Source: JAEULH01 sp963746275
GTDB taxonomy: Bacteria > Pseudomonadota > Alphaproteobacteria > Rhodospirillales > Defluviicoccaceae
Assembly: GCA_963746275.1 (NCBI GenBank)
Contig: CAVVAX010000016.1
Coordinates: 1 to 64,000, forward strand
Length of the DNA: 64,000 bases
Reading direction: 5' to 3'
Both the position numbers and the translations under genes were made by a program. Numbering within the stretch: position 1 is the stretch's first letter; each line of letters opens with the position of its first letter. The notes beneath the pieces are model-generated. The model was not told the DNA's origin, made no database searches, and saw nothing but the letters and a program-made list of their open reading frames with translations. Positions 16,724 through 27,117 of the stretch are shown here, piece by piece.

Positions 16724-19325
16724 TTGCGCCGACGCCGACCCGAAATGCAGGAATGGCAGGCATGCGCCGCCGCCCTGCCCGCCAGCGTCTCGACCCGCTC
16801 GATGAGGACCATGGCCGAGGTGGACAGGAACGGCAGGCTCTGGACCGCGAGCGTCGCCGCGAAGATGTTAATCTCGACCACTCGCTCCTGGTTCACCGCG
16901 ACCAGGACCACGGCGGAGACCGCGAGGAGAACGCCGAGGACCGTTTCCCACCTCGCCGGGTTCGCGTCCGTCCGCTTCTTGGCGTTGTTCTTCTTGGCGT
17001 TGCCGCCTTTCTCCGTGCGGGCGAAGGCGAGGCGATCCTTGATCAGGCCGGTGAAGACGGCCTGCGCCACCGTGTATTGCAGGCTCATCGCTGCAAGCGC
17101 CGCTCCGGGCACCTGCCGCAGCGGGATGCCGACCCGCTTGGCATAGAGCAGCGCGCAGTGCAGCAGGCTGACGAGGAAGGCGGTCATGATCGTCAGCGTG
17201 AAGGCCGGCGGCGGAATGACCACGCCGATGAACAGGATGGCCGGCATGAAGGCGAGGTTCAGCACCGCAGCGCAGACGCCCAACGCGTCCGACAGCCAGA
17301 ACGACCAGCCGGTGACGAAGTGGAACTTCTGCGCCGCCGACAGGGTCGGGGCATTCGGCAGGACGTGGCGCCAATGCTTGCGCATGATCTGGATGGCGCC
17401 ATAGGCCCAGCGGAAGCGCTGGGTCTTGAAGGCCTTGTAGGTGTCGGGCAGCAGGCCGCGGCCGTAGCGGTGGTTGGTGTAGAGCGCCTCGTAGCCGGCT
17501 TCGAAGAGGCGTAAGCCCAGTTCGGTGTCCTCGACGATGGTGTCGGTTCCCCAGCCGCCGACCGCATTCAGCGCCGAGCGGCGGACCATGCACATGGTCC
17601 CGTGCTGGATGATGGCGTTGTCTTCGTTGCGCTGGATCATGCCGATGTCGAAGAAGCCGGCGTACTCGCTGTTCATCAGCGTCTTCAGCACGCTCTCGTC
17701 GCCGTCGCGGTGGTCCTGCGGCGCCTGCACCAGCGCCACCTTCGGATCGGCGAACGCCGGCACGAGATCCGTAAGCCAGTCCGGCTCGACGACGTAGTCG
17801 GCGTCGATGACGGCGATGATCTCGGCCTCGGGGTCGGTGTGCTCCAGCGCGATGTTGAGCGCCCCGGCCTTGAAGCCGGTGCAGACGATGTCGAGGAACT
17901 TGAACCGGAGGCCGAGCTCGGCGCAGCGCGCCGCCACCGGCGCCTTGTACTCCGCCTCAGGGGTGTTGTTGACGACGATCAGCGCCTCGAAGTTCGGGTA
18001 GTTCAGCGCCGCCAGGCTGTCGATGGTCTTGATCACCATCTCCGCCGGTTCCCGGTACGCCGGCACGTGGATGGAGACCTTGGGCGCACCGGCGGGAAGC
18101 GGCGCCGGGCTCGCCGCGTCGATCAGCCGCTTCGGCCTACGCCCGAGCAGCACCTCGCCGATCTCGTGGACCTTGGCCAGCGTCATCAGCGTGATCGGGA
18201 TCATCAACAGCACGCCCATCGCCCACATCAGCGACGTGCCGACGTTCATGTAGGTCACGAACGGATAGGCGACGGCCGCCGCCAGTCCGGTGGCGAGCCC
18301 ATTGGCGGCGAGGGCGAAGACCAGGGCATGGCCCAGCGTCGGGTTGCGCCGGCGCAGGCCGCCCCAGGTCAGCGCCGCGCCGACGACCAGGGCGAACAGC
18401 GCCTTCCAGACCAGGCTTTCCTTGACCGAGCCGAGCAGCGCGAACTTAGGCTTGCGGTGAGCGTCGAAGATGCCCCAGTAGGCGCCGACGCTGCCTTCGT
18501 TGGTCTTCCAGGTCTGGTCGAAGGCCTCGACGATGTTGTACTCGATCCCCCGCCGCTCCGCCTCGACCAGGAACTGGCGGATGACCTCGGCCTGGGCCAG
18601 CGGATCGGGGACGGCGTCGCGGTTGTTGTAGCCCTGGCTCGGCCAGCCGAACTCGGCGATGACGATGCGCTTGCCGGGGTAGGCCTGGCGCAGGTCCTCG
18701 AGCCGGTCGAAGGTGTAGGTCACCGCCTCGCCGGCCGGGACGCCCTCCCAGTAGGGGAGGATGTGGACGGCGAGGAAGTCGACGGCGTTGACGAGCTGCG
18801 GGTTCTGCAGCCACGTGTACCAGATCTCGCCGGTGGAGACGGGCACCCGCACCTGCCGCTTCACCTCGCGGATCAGCGCGATCAGCTCGTCCGGCGTCCG
18901 CTCCTGGCGCAGCAGCACCTCGTTGCCGACGAGCAGCGCGCGCACGTTGCGGTGCCCGCGGGCGAGGGCGACGACGGCTTCGGTCTCCAGCGCGTCCCGC
19001 TCGGCGCTTTCGCCGATCCAGGCGCCCAGCATCACCGCAAGGCCATGGCGGGCGGCGATCTCCGGCACCCGGTCGACGCCGTCGATGACGGAGTAGGTGC
19101 GCAAGCCGGCCGCCGACCGAGGCGATGACGTCGAGGTCGTCGTCGAGTTGCTGCCGGCGTGACCACCGCGCGGTCCTCCGGGCTCTCGCCCGGGGCGTAG
19201 GGGCTATAGGAGAGGTAGTCGACGGTGCCGTCGACGTCCGGCGGCAACAGTGTCGTGTCGGAGACATACCAGAACGCGGCCTGGAGGCACGCGGCAGCGA
19301 GCACCGCCGCGAGGATGGTCTTCAT
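16724..19325 (-). CDS. GH17-GT2 fusion, beta-glucan synthase (frameshifted)
   Basis: The ATG at 19325 starts a signal anchor (MKTILAAVLAAACLQAAFWY). A GH17-like domain follows (LLVGNEVLLRQERTP, NAVDFLAVHILPYWEGV, IVIAEFGWPSQGYNN), then membrane segments. A processive GT2 domain comes next: KVSIHVPAYREPAEMV, the DXD-like VIDADYVV, TIVEDTELGLRL and the KTQRFRWAYG motif. C-terminal membrane segments end the protein. The layout resembles NdvB-type periplasmic beta-glucan synthases. Two frame changes at about 19165 and 19110 break the N-terminus. Near 16770 the frame runs on into the exchanger gene; a one-base shift there would give a stop at 16724-16726, which I used as the end. Length is about 867 residues. 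Confidence 0.82.
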
Positions 19326-19734
19326 GCGTCGACCCGATCGTGAGAAAGGCGAAACACCATCGACATGGCTGCGGCCGAGCGCCTGCAAGCGCCGCCGACT
19401 ATGCCTGAAGCCGGCGGATCTTCCGAGTAAATAAGCTGTAATCCAGCGGCAGGGACGCGGTCATGACATCGCCGCCGCGGGCGAGTGCATGGCCGGCCCG
19501 ACGCTAGCTGAACTGGCGAAGACTAGAGCACGGCGCAATCAGGTCGAAGCAGGCCCTCAAGCCAGCGTTATCAGCTCGGTTTTTGCGGCCTCCCGAACCA
19601 CCATTCGTCACCCCCGGACTTGTTCCGGGGGTCCACTGAAGGCGTAGATGACCGTAACAAGTACGGCCATGACGGCTGGAAACCGGGGCCGGCTCCCTGC
19701 GGGTTCTAGGGCGTCAACCTAATCGCAAGGTGTT
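19326..19734. other. Intergenic with hairpin repeat
   Basis: These 409 bases hold no gene. The only clear element is the CCCCCGGA/TCCGGGGG hairpin at 19611-19631. Confidence 0.5.
19611..19631. repeat. CCCCCGGA-TCCGGGGG intergenic hairpin
   Basis: Perfect 8-bp arms flank a CTTGT loop. The wording (CCCCCGGACTTGTTCCGGGGG) is the type of dispersed intergenic palindrome frequent in alphaproteobacteria. It could also end transcription from the minus-strand neighbours, but no T-run follows. Confidence 0.6.
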
Positions 19735-20253
19735 CTAGCGGGCGGGCGGAGCCGGACGCTCCTTCGGCTGTTCCTCGCCGAGCTTGCTCTCCGCCGGCGT
19801 CGGCTCTTTGGGGAACTCGGCCTTGGGATCGTCCCAACAGGCGTCGATCCGGTCGGCCAGGGCCTCGTTCTCCGACGGGTCGGTGTTGGTGACGACACAG
19901 CCGAAGGCCTTGGCGAGATGGTCCCCGGGGCAGCCGAACTGGCCGTAGAACGGCATGAAGTCGTTGGCGGCCATGGCGTCGTCGCGCGACAGCAGGTTGA
20001 CGATCCGCTTGCCGACCCAGACGCACTCCTCCTTGAAGGCGGGGCCGCGGCCGCTCTGGCCGGCGACCGGGGGCGAGGGCTTGCGCCGCGGCGCCCGCTG
20101 GGTGTCGTCCGTGGCCTGACGGGGCTGGCCCGCCTCGCCATACTGCGCCGTGACCGCGGCTCTGGGGCCTGCCGCGGGATCGGCAGCGAGCAGCGGTGGA
20201 GACGCGGCGAGCGCGGCGATTGCCGCGGCGAGCGGGAGCAAAGCGAGGTTCAT
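19735..20253 (-). CDS. Secreted protein of unknown function
   Basis: I chose the ATG at 20253 because it begins a clean signal peptide (MNLALLPLAAAIAALAASPP, cleavage likely after LLAAD region). The mature part has a Pro/Arg-rich linker and then a conserved-looking core, EECVWVGKRIVNLLSRDDAM, FMPFYGQFGCPGDHLAKAFG, then IDACWDD. Four cysteines suggest disulfides in the periplasm. The tail is Pro/Glu-rich. I do not recognise the family. Total 172 residues. The promoter should lie in the long gap upstream. Confidence 0.65.
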   Translation of the reverse strand: MNLALLPLAAAIAALAASPPLLAADPAAGPRAAVTAQYGEAGQPRQATDDTQRAPRRKPSPPVAGQSGRGPAFKEECVWVGKRIVNLLSRDDAMAANDFMPFYGQFGCPGDHLAKAFGCVVTNTDPSENEALADRIDACWDDPKAEFPKEPTPAESKLGEEQPKERPAPPAR

Positions 20254-21182
20254 GCCCAGGTTCTCCGCAGACTGCGATCTTGGAATGGCGCCGTCCCGGA
20301 TGCGGGGCGGGCCGAAGGTCCGGCCGGACCGAAGACGAGCGCATTCTATCTCACGAGCCGACGCCGATGACAATCGCCGGCAAGAAGATATTGGCGGCCG
20401 CGGCTTGCGCCGGTCCGTGCCCTGTCACGCCGTCACGCGCAGGGCGCGGCGCCGTCGCGCCGTCATGAAAGCATCCCTTGCCGCCACAGCCCGCCTTGCG
20501 CATCGTCACCGGGATTTCGCTGGCTTCCCGCCATGCTACCCCGGCTGAGGGTCGCGCGCCCGGTCGCCAACAAGGATATAGTTGTTCGTGAAAATGCCGG
20601 CAGGAGCGCAAAAGCTCGAAGCCGGCGAGATGAGGCGCGCCGGCGGTTCGGGTCGTCATGATGGTCCCGGATCGAGCATGCGCCGCCACGCCGGCGGAAG
20701 AACCGGCTGTAACGACGACTTGGTTCAGACAGGGAACGGCTGTAGAGCGAAGCGAGACGGCACGAGCGTAAGCGGGGCGAAGCGTTGCGAACCCCGATGT
20801 ATTAAAGCGAAGGGGCGGCGAAAGCCGCCTTTTCCGCACCCAGCGGCGAAAGCCGCTGTTTCCTCACGGAGGTGGTGACCTCTTCAGGAGCTTGGAGCGG
20901 GACTTCGTTCGACGGCTGCAGCCGTCCCGCAGCCGAGACGGCGCGCCCGCACCTGGAGACGGGGCCGCCACGGCGCGTGCAGAACCGGCCTCACCATGGC
21001 GCGGCGTAAAGCGTTTACGCAGCGGGAGCCGCGGCAGATACTACGTCGGCTAAGCCGCCCGCGCCATGCGGGACCCGGCCCAGCCGGCGTCACTTCCTTG
21101 TCAGCAAGCTGCCCCGGCGGTAAAAGCCGGCCTGCGCCGCTCCGGGCGCTGGGGTGTTTCACCGCGCCACGAGGTCGCCTAC
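20254..21182. other. 929-bp gap upstream of alaS, structured but no gene
   Basis: No coding sequence is convincing on either strand. From about 20740 to 20880 a series of stem-loops is visible, including two GAAA-tetraloop hairpins (separate entry). Possible explanations are a small RNA, an alaS leader or dispersed repeats. Confidence 0.45.
20811..20860. ncRNA. Twin GAAA-tetraloop hairpins, candidate structured RNA
   Basis: GGCGGC-GAAA-GCCGCC (20814-20829, extendable outward by G-T and A-T pairs) is followed 11 bases later by CAGCGGC-GAAA-GCCGCTG (20841-20858). Both are followed by short T-runs. Just upstream, CGGGG and CCCCG (about 20773-20796) can pair around a 14-base loop. GNRA loops are a hallmark of folded RNA. 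No known RNA family is recognised, and strand is undetermined because the elements are palindromic. Confidence 0.3.
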
Positions 21183-23842
21183 ATGAGTGGCATGCAGACC
21201 GTCAACGACATCCGCAAGGCGTTCCTCGACTATTTCGCCCGCTACGACCACCGCGTCGTCGGCTTCGAGTCCACTCGTTCCACGCAACGACCCGACGCTG
21301 ATGTTCACCAACGCCGGGATGGTGCAGTTCAAGAACGTCTTCACCGGCATCGAGAAGCGCGACTACGCCCGAGCCGCGACCTCGCAGAAGTGCGTCCGCG
21401 CCGGCGGCAAGCACAACGACCTGGAGAACGTCGGCTACACCGCCCGGCATCACACCTTCTTCGAGATGCTCGGCAATTTCTCCTTCGGCGACTATTTCAA
21501 GGACCTTGCCATCGAGTTGGCCTGGAACCTCGTCACCAAGGAGTTCGGGCTGCCGGCCGACCGGCTGCTGGTCACGGTGTTCGCCGACGACGACCACGCC
21601 TTCGAGCTGTGGAAGAAGATCGCCGGCCTGCCCGAGAGCAGGATCCTGCGCATCGCCACCAGCGACAACTTCTGGTCGATGGGCGATACCGGCCCCTGCG
21701 GCCCCTGCTCGGAAATCTTCTACGACCACGGCCCGCATCTTCCCGGCGGCCCGCCCGGCAGCGCCGAGGCCGATGGCGACCGGTTCATCGAGATCTGGAA
21801 CCTGGTCTTCATGCAGTTCGAGCAGGTCACGCCCGATCGCCGCGTCGACCTGCCCAGGCCATCCATCGACACCGGTATGGGCCTCGAGCGCACTGCCGCG
21901 GTGATGCAGGGGACCCACGACAACTACAAGATCGACCTGTTTCAGGCGCTGATCCATGCCTCGGCGGAGGCCACCGGCACCGAGCCGGAGGGGCCGCACG
22001 CCATCTCGCACCGGGTCATCGCCGACCACCTCCGCGCCTCGGCCTTCCTCGTCGCCGACGGGGTCATGCCGGCGAACGAGGGCCGCGGCTACGTGCTCCG
22101 CCGGATCATGCGCCGGGCGATGCGCCACGCCCACCTGATTGGCTGCAGCGACCCCTTGCTGTGGCGGCTGGTCCCGGCGCTGGTGGGTGAAATGGGCCAG
22201 GCCTTTCCGGAGCTGCTGCAGACGGAAGGGCTGATCACCGACACGCTGCGGCTCGAGGAGACGCGGTTCCGCCGGACCCTGGAGCGGGGCCTCTACCTGC
22301 TCGAGGATGCCACCGTGACGCTGCCCTCCGGCGGCGCCCTCGACGGCGAAACCGCCTTCAAGCTCTACGACACCTTTGGCTTCCCCCTGGACCTGACCCA
22401 GGACGCGCTTCGCGCCAAGGGCATCGGCGTCGACGTCGACGGCTTCAATGCCGCCATGGCCAGGCAGCGGGAGGAGGCGCGCAAGGCGTGGGCCGGTTCC
22501 GGCGAGGCCGCGACCGAAGCCGTGTGGTTCGCCATCCGCGAGCGTTGCGGCGCCAGCGAGTTCCTCGGCTACGACACCGAGAGCGCGGAAGCACAGGTGG
22601 CGGCCATGGTCGTCGGCGGCGTCGAGGCGGCGCGGGTGCAGGCCGGGACCGAGGTCGCCATCGTCTGCAACCAGACGCCCTTCTACGGCGAGGGCGGCGG
22701 CCAGGTCGGCGACCACGGGAAGGCCCGCTCCGCTTCCGGCGCCGTCGTCACCATCAGCGACACCCAGCGCAAGCTCGGCGATCTCATCGTCCACCTCGGC
22801 AAGGTCGAGGCCGGCACGCTGTCGGTCGGCGACGAGGTGATGCTCGAGGTCGACCACGACCGCCGCCAGGCGACCCGCGGCAACCACTCGGTTACGCACC
22901 TGCTCCACGGCGTGCTGCGCCGCCGCCTCGGCGAGCAGGTGACGCAGAAGGGCTCCATGGTCGGGCCGGAGCGCATGCGCTTCGACATCAGCTATCCCAC
23001 CGCGATTCCGGCCGAGGAGCTCGCCGCCATCGAGGCCGGGGTCAACGCCCAGATCCGCGACAACAGCCCGGTGGAAACGCACCTGATGGATCCGCAGGCG
23101 GCGGCCGCCGCCGGCGCCATGGCGCTATTCGGCGAGAAGTACGGCGACGAGGTGCGGGTGGTGATGATGGGCTCGCGCGCCAGCGGCCGGCCGTTCTCAA
23201 CCGAACTCTGCGGCGGCACCCACGTGCGTCGGACCGGCGACATCGGTTTGTTCAAGATCGTCTCCGAGAGCGCCGTCGGCGCCGGCATCCGCCGGATCGA
23301 GGCGGTGACCGGCAGCGCCGCGCTGGAGTACGTCGCCCGCGAGGAGGCGAGCCTGCGCGAGCTGGCGCAGATGCTGCGCGCCGGCCCCGAGGAGCTGCCG
23401 CGCCGGGTGGCCTCGCTGCTCGAGGACCGGCGCAAGCTGGAGCGCGAGCTGGCCGAGGCCCGCCGGGCTCTGGCGACGGGCGGGGGCAATGGCGCCGGCG
23501 ACGTCTGCCGCGAGATCGCCGGCGTGCGCTATTCGCCGAAGCTGCTCGACGGCGTGCCGGCTCGCGACCTGAAGAGCCTCGCCGACGAGCTGAAGAAGAA
23601 GCTGGGCTCCGGCGTCGTCGCCCTCATTTCCACCGCCGACGGCAAGGCGTCGCTCGTCGTCGGCGTCACCGACGACCTGAAGGAGCGGCTCAGCGCCATC
23701 GACTTGGTCCGCGCCGGCTCGGCTGCGGTCGGCGGCAAGGGCGGCGGCGGGAGGCCGGACATGGCCCAGGCCGGCGGGCCCGACGTGGCCCGGCGCGCAA
23801 GCCGCGCTCGACGCCATCGAGCAGGCGATCGCCGCGGCCTGA
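21183..23842 (+). CDS. alaS: Alanyl-tRNA synthetase (two frameshifts)
   Basis: AlaS charges tRNA-Ala and edits mischarged Ser/Gly. The ATG at 21183 gives MSGMQTVNDIRKAFLDYFAR. One extra base near 21262 then shifts into SSPLVPRNDPTLMFTNAGM. The class II core continues with GDTGPCGPCSEIFYDHG. The editing domain has its zinc ligands in NHSVTHLLHGVLRR and CGGTHVRRTGDIG. A second extra base near 23793 displaces the normal end (ARAQAALDAIEQAIAA, stop 23840-23842). Total is about 886 residues, standard length. The gene is indispensable, so both breaks are most likely sequence errors. Confidence 0.95.
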
Positions 23843-24179
23843 ATCTTGCTCCAAAGGGGTCGCGCTGCCGGGCGCTACCGAGGTGGAGGGCGTGTCAGGC
23901 GGACACGGGGCCAGGGCGCCAATGTTCACGAAATGTTTCACGTGAAACATGGCAGCGTAAAAGTGTCAAAAGGTTCCCGCTACGTTCGTAGACGAGCTTC
24001 ATTGCCGGACGCTCTTCGCCGTCATCGCCGTGCTCGTTACGACCCACGTCTTCAATAAGCCCGCGGGACAAGCCCGCGGGTGACGAAGAACGAGAAGCGG
24101 CGGACGAGGCTCGCCGCCCAGGGTTTCTCCCAAACGTCATTGCCGCACATGTTGCGGCAATCCATTGTGGCGCTTAGGG
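23843..24179. other. Convergent intergenic region with two hairpins
   Basis: The 337 bases between alaS and the acyltransferase gene hold CCCGCGGG repeats near 24060-24080 and the ATTGCCGCA/TGCGGCAAT hairpin at 24139-24161. No gene is supported. They may terminate the two convergent genes. Confidence 0.5.
24139..24161. terminator. Hairpin between convergent genes
   Basis: ATTGCCGCA and TGCGGCAAT form perfect 9-bp arms around CATGT. It lies 18 bases beyond the stop of the minus-strand gene. There is no T-run, so a terminator role is tentative; a repeat is the alternative. Confidence 0.4.
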
Positions 24180-26895
24180 TCAATCGCCTGGGGCGCTGCC
24201 GGGGGCGAGGGCCACGACGGCCTCCCTGAGCCGCGAGGCGATGGCGACGGGATCGCTGCCCGCCGCTTGCACCAGCCAAGCCGGATCGATCGCCGCGCCG
24301 AAGCGCACCCGGACCGGATGGAGCTTCGGCATCCGCTTCGTCCGTGGCAACGCCGCGAACGTGCCCTCGATCCAGGTCGGCACCAGCGGCACCGGCCGGC
24401 GCAGCAGTAGCGCGCCGATGCCCGGGCGGAACCGCTGCAGCTTGCCGTCGGGTGTGCGCCACGACTCCGGGAACCACACCAGGCAGTTGCGGCGCGACAG
24501 CACCTCCTCGGCCATGGCCAGCGTTGCTCCGGGCGCGCGTTCGTCCACGGGGAAGATGTGGACCGCCCGGCAGAAGCGCCGGGACAGCGCGCTCGTGAAC
24601 AGCCGGCCGCGGTCGCCCGACCAGTAGATCCGGCGTAGCGCTAACCACGGCAGCGACGCCGCCAAAACCGGCGGATCCAGGTCACTGGCGTGGTTGGCGA
24701 CGATGATGTAGGGGCCGGCAGCGGGCAGGTTCTCGCCGCCTTCCACCTGCAGCCGCAGCAGCGTTCGCACCAGCGTCCGGTTCAGGCCGGCGAGCATGGT
24801 CCCGAACGCCCGGGTGGTGCCCTTCGTCGGCGCCAGCCAGAGCGCCGCGTCCGCCGCCACCTGCGCCCGCGTCGCCGCCGTCGGCTCGATCCCGCCGGCG
24901 CCAGAGGTCTCGCCAGCGGGCGCCTCGGCGGCAAGCCGGATCAGGTCGCGGACGGTTTCGACGCTGGCCAGCCGCTCCGGCTCCAGGGTGCGCCCCGTCG
25001 CCGCCTCCAGCGCCATGCCGAGGCCCAGCCATTCCAGCGAGTCGATGCCGAGGTCGAGCTGCGGGCTCGCGTCCATGCTCAGCCGCTTCTCGGCGTAGCG
25101 CTCCTTCAGCACCTCCCATGCCGCCGCCGCGGCCGGATCGGCGAGCAGGGCCTTGTCCTCGTCGCCGAGCTCGGCCGGCTGCGGCGGCCGAGTCTCGCCT
25201 TTCAGCGCCCGGTCGTAGAGTTGGGGTAAGAGGAACCGCTGGTACTTGCCGAGCCGGGTGCGCGGCAAGGGCTCGCGGCTGATGGCATAGCCGCTGAGGC
25301 GCTGGTGCGAAGCCAGCGCTTGCGCCTTGGCTGAAAGCGTCACCCGGACGACGTCGTCGAGCGCGGCGTAGCCGTCGGCGCGGATCTTCTCCAGGTCGGG
25401 CACGATCAACGCCACCAGGTCGCCGCGGTACTCCAGCACCGCGATCTCGGCGAAGTACGGCGTCTCCGCGTAGATGCGCTCCAGATCCTCAGGGAAGACG
25501 TTCTTGCCGCCGCCGAGCACGATCATCTCCTTGGCCCGGCCGGTGACGTAGACGAAACCGTCGCCATCGATGCTGCCGAGGTCGCCGGTGTGGAACCAGC
25601 CGTCCTCGGTGAAGGCCTGGGCGTTGGCTTCAGGATTGTCCAGGTAGCCGGCGAACACGCTCGGGCCCTTGAGCTGGATCTCGCCGCCGGCGCCGGGGAG
25701 CGTGTCCGCGTCCGCGACCGTGGCGATGCGCGCCTGGCCGCCGCTGAGCGGCCGGCCCTCGCTGCCGATCCGCTTGGCGCCAGGGATGTTGCCGGTGAAG
25801 GCGGATGCCGTCTCGGCGAGGCCATAGCCGGTGAGGAGCTCGAAGCCAAGACCTTCGATCTTCCAGATCACCGGCGCCTCGAGCTTGGCGCCGGCCGAGA
25901 CCATCAGCCGCATGCTGCCGCCGAAGCGCTTGTGCACGGCGGCGAACAGCCGCCGCCCGAGGGTGACGCCAAGCCTGCGCTTGGCCGCGATCGAGACTGC
26001 CAGCATCGCCGCGAACAGCCGCTCCGCCGCCGGTCCGCGGGCGCGGGCCTGCGCCTCGATCCCGGCCATCAGCGCCTGATAGAGCCTGGGCACGCCGATC
26101 ATCATCGTCGCTTCGCTGCGCTCCAGCGCCCGGACGATGGCCGGGCCCTGCGCCGCTTGTGGCAGGACGATGACCGCGCCGGTCCACAGCGGCACCAGTA
26201 CGCCCACCACGAACGGGTAGACGTGATGCAACGGCAGCGGCACCAGCAGCCGGTCAGCGGCGCCGATCAGGCCGGTGCCGGCGATGGCGCGGACGTTTGC
26301 CTCGATGTTGTCGTAGCTCAGCGTGAAGTATTTCGGCGTCCCGGTGGTGCCGGAGGTGAAGACCATCATCGCCGGCTCGTCGCCCGAGAGGATCGGGAGC
26401 GCCGCCTCCTGCGCCGCCGCCTGCGTCAGCTTCCCGCAGCGCGAGCCGGCGCGGCCCGTCGCCGGCAACGCCGAGGCCCGCCGCCTCGTCAATCACGACG
26501 ATCTCGCCGAGCTGGCTGGCGCCGATGCCGGCGAGCATCGGCAGGTAGCTGGCGGTGGTGAACAGCCGCGTCATCCCGCTCGCGCCGACGATCATTGCCA
26601 CCTCGTCGGCCGAGGCCAGCGGATCGATCGGAACGCTGACGGCGCCGGCGGCGCCGATGCCGAGCCGGACGACGATCCACTCCGGGCCGGGCGGCGCGAA
26701 CAGGCCGATGCGCTCGCCGCGGGCGACGCCGCGGGCGACGAGGCCGTGGGCGACCTCGCCGATCTTAGCTGCGAGTTCGCCGGACGGGAGCCGGTGCAGG
26801 CCGTCGGCGTCGTCGGCGAGGACGGCAAGATCTTTTGCGCCCCGCTGGGCAATGAGGTTTGGGAGACGGGTCAGCGAGGAGTTTTGCGCGCTCAT
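24180..26895 (-). CDS. AMP-ligase / ACP / acyltransferase fusion (frameshifted)
   Basis: Three domains are encoded in order. First is an AMP-forming acyl ligase from the ATG at 26895 (MSAQNSSLTRLPNLIAQRG; VFTSGTTGTPK; GYGLAETASAF; GWFHTGDLGSIDGDGFVYVTGR). Next is an acyl-carrier-like domain with LGIDSLEWLGLGMALE, the serine being the phosphopantetheine site. Last is a PlsC acyltransferase with NHASDLDPPVL and FPESW. It could activate a fatty acid, hold it on the ACP and pass it to a lysophospholipid or similar acceptor. The domains resemble Aas in reverse order. One frame change near 26430 splits the first domain. Total about 905 residues. Confidence 0.85.
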
Positions 26896-27117
26896 CTCGC
26901 TTCCTCAGGTGGTGGTCGAAGGCGGCAGGTGACAAGGGGCCGATGCGCCTCGGCGCCGATGCGGAGAGGCGAAAACTCGATGCGGAAACCAAGGCGCGAG
27001 CGCCCTTTCCAGGCGGTACACCGGTTGCGAACGAGCCTCAGGAAAGCTTGTGTCGCTGGGTCCAACCGTGCATAACGCCGATCTCAGCGTGCGGAGGGAC
27101 AGCGCGGGGGAGAGGAA

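Noticed and set aside
15439..19104. A single 1221-residue glucan synthase-exchanger fusion
   Set aside because: The linker is non-conserved, the exchanger has its own ATG at 16602, and its second half is in another frame; a frameshift explains the run-on.
17602..19128. A 508-codon plus-strand open frame
   Set aside because: It lies entirely opposite the GH17-GT2 gene, whose motifs are unmistakable; composition is that of a shadow frame.
21183..23842. Programmed frameshifting in alaS and similar genes
   Set aside because: No slippery heptamer or downstream structure stands out, and the breaks occur at unrelated positions in many genes, which fits random indels.
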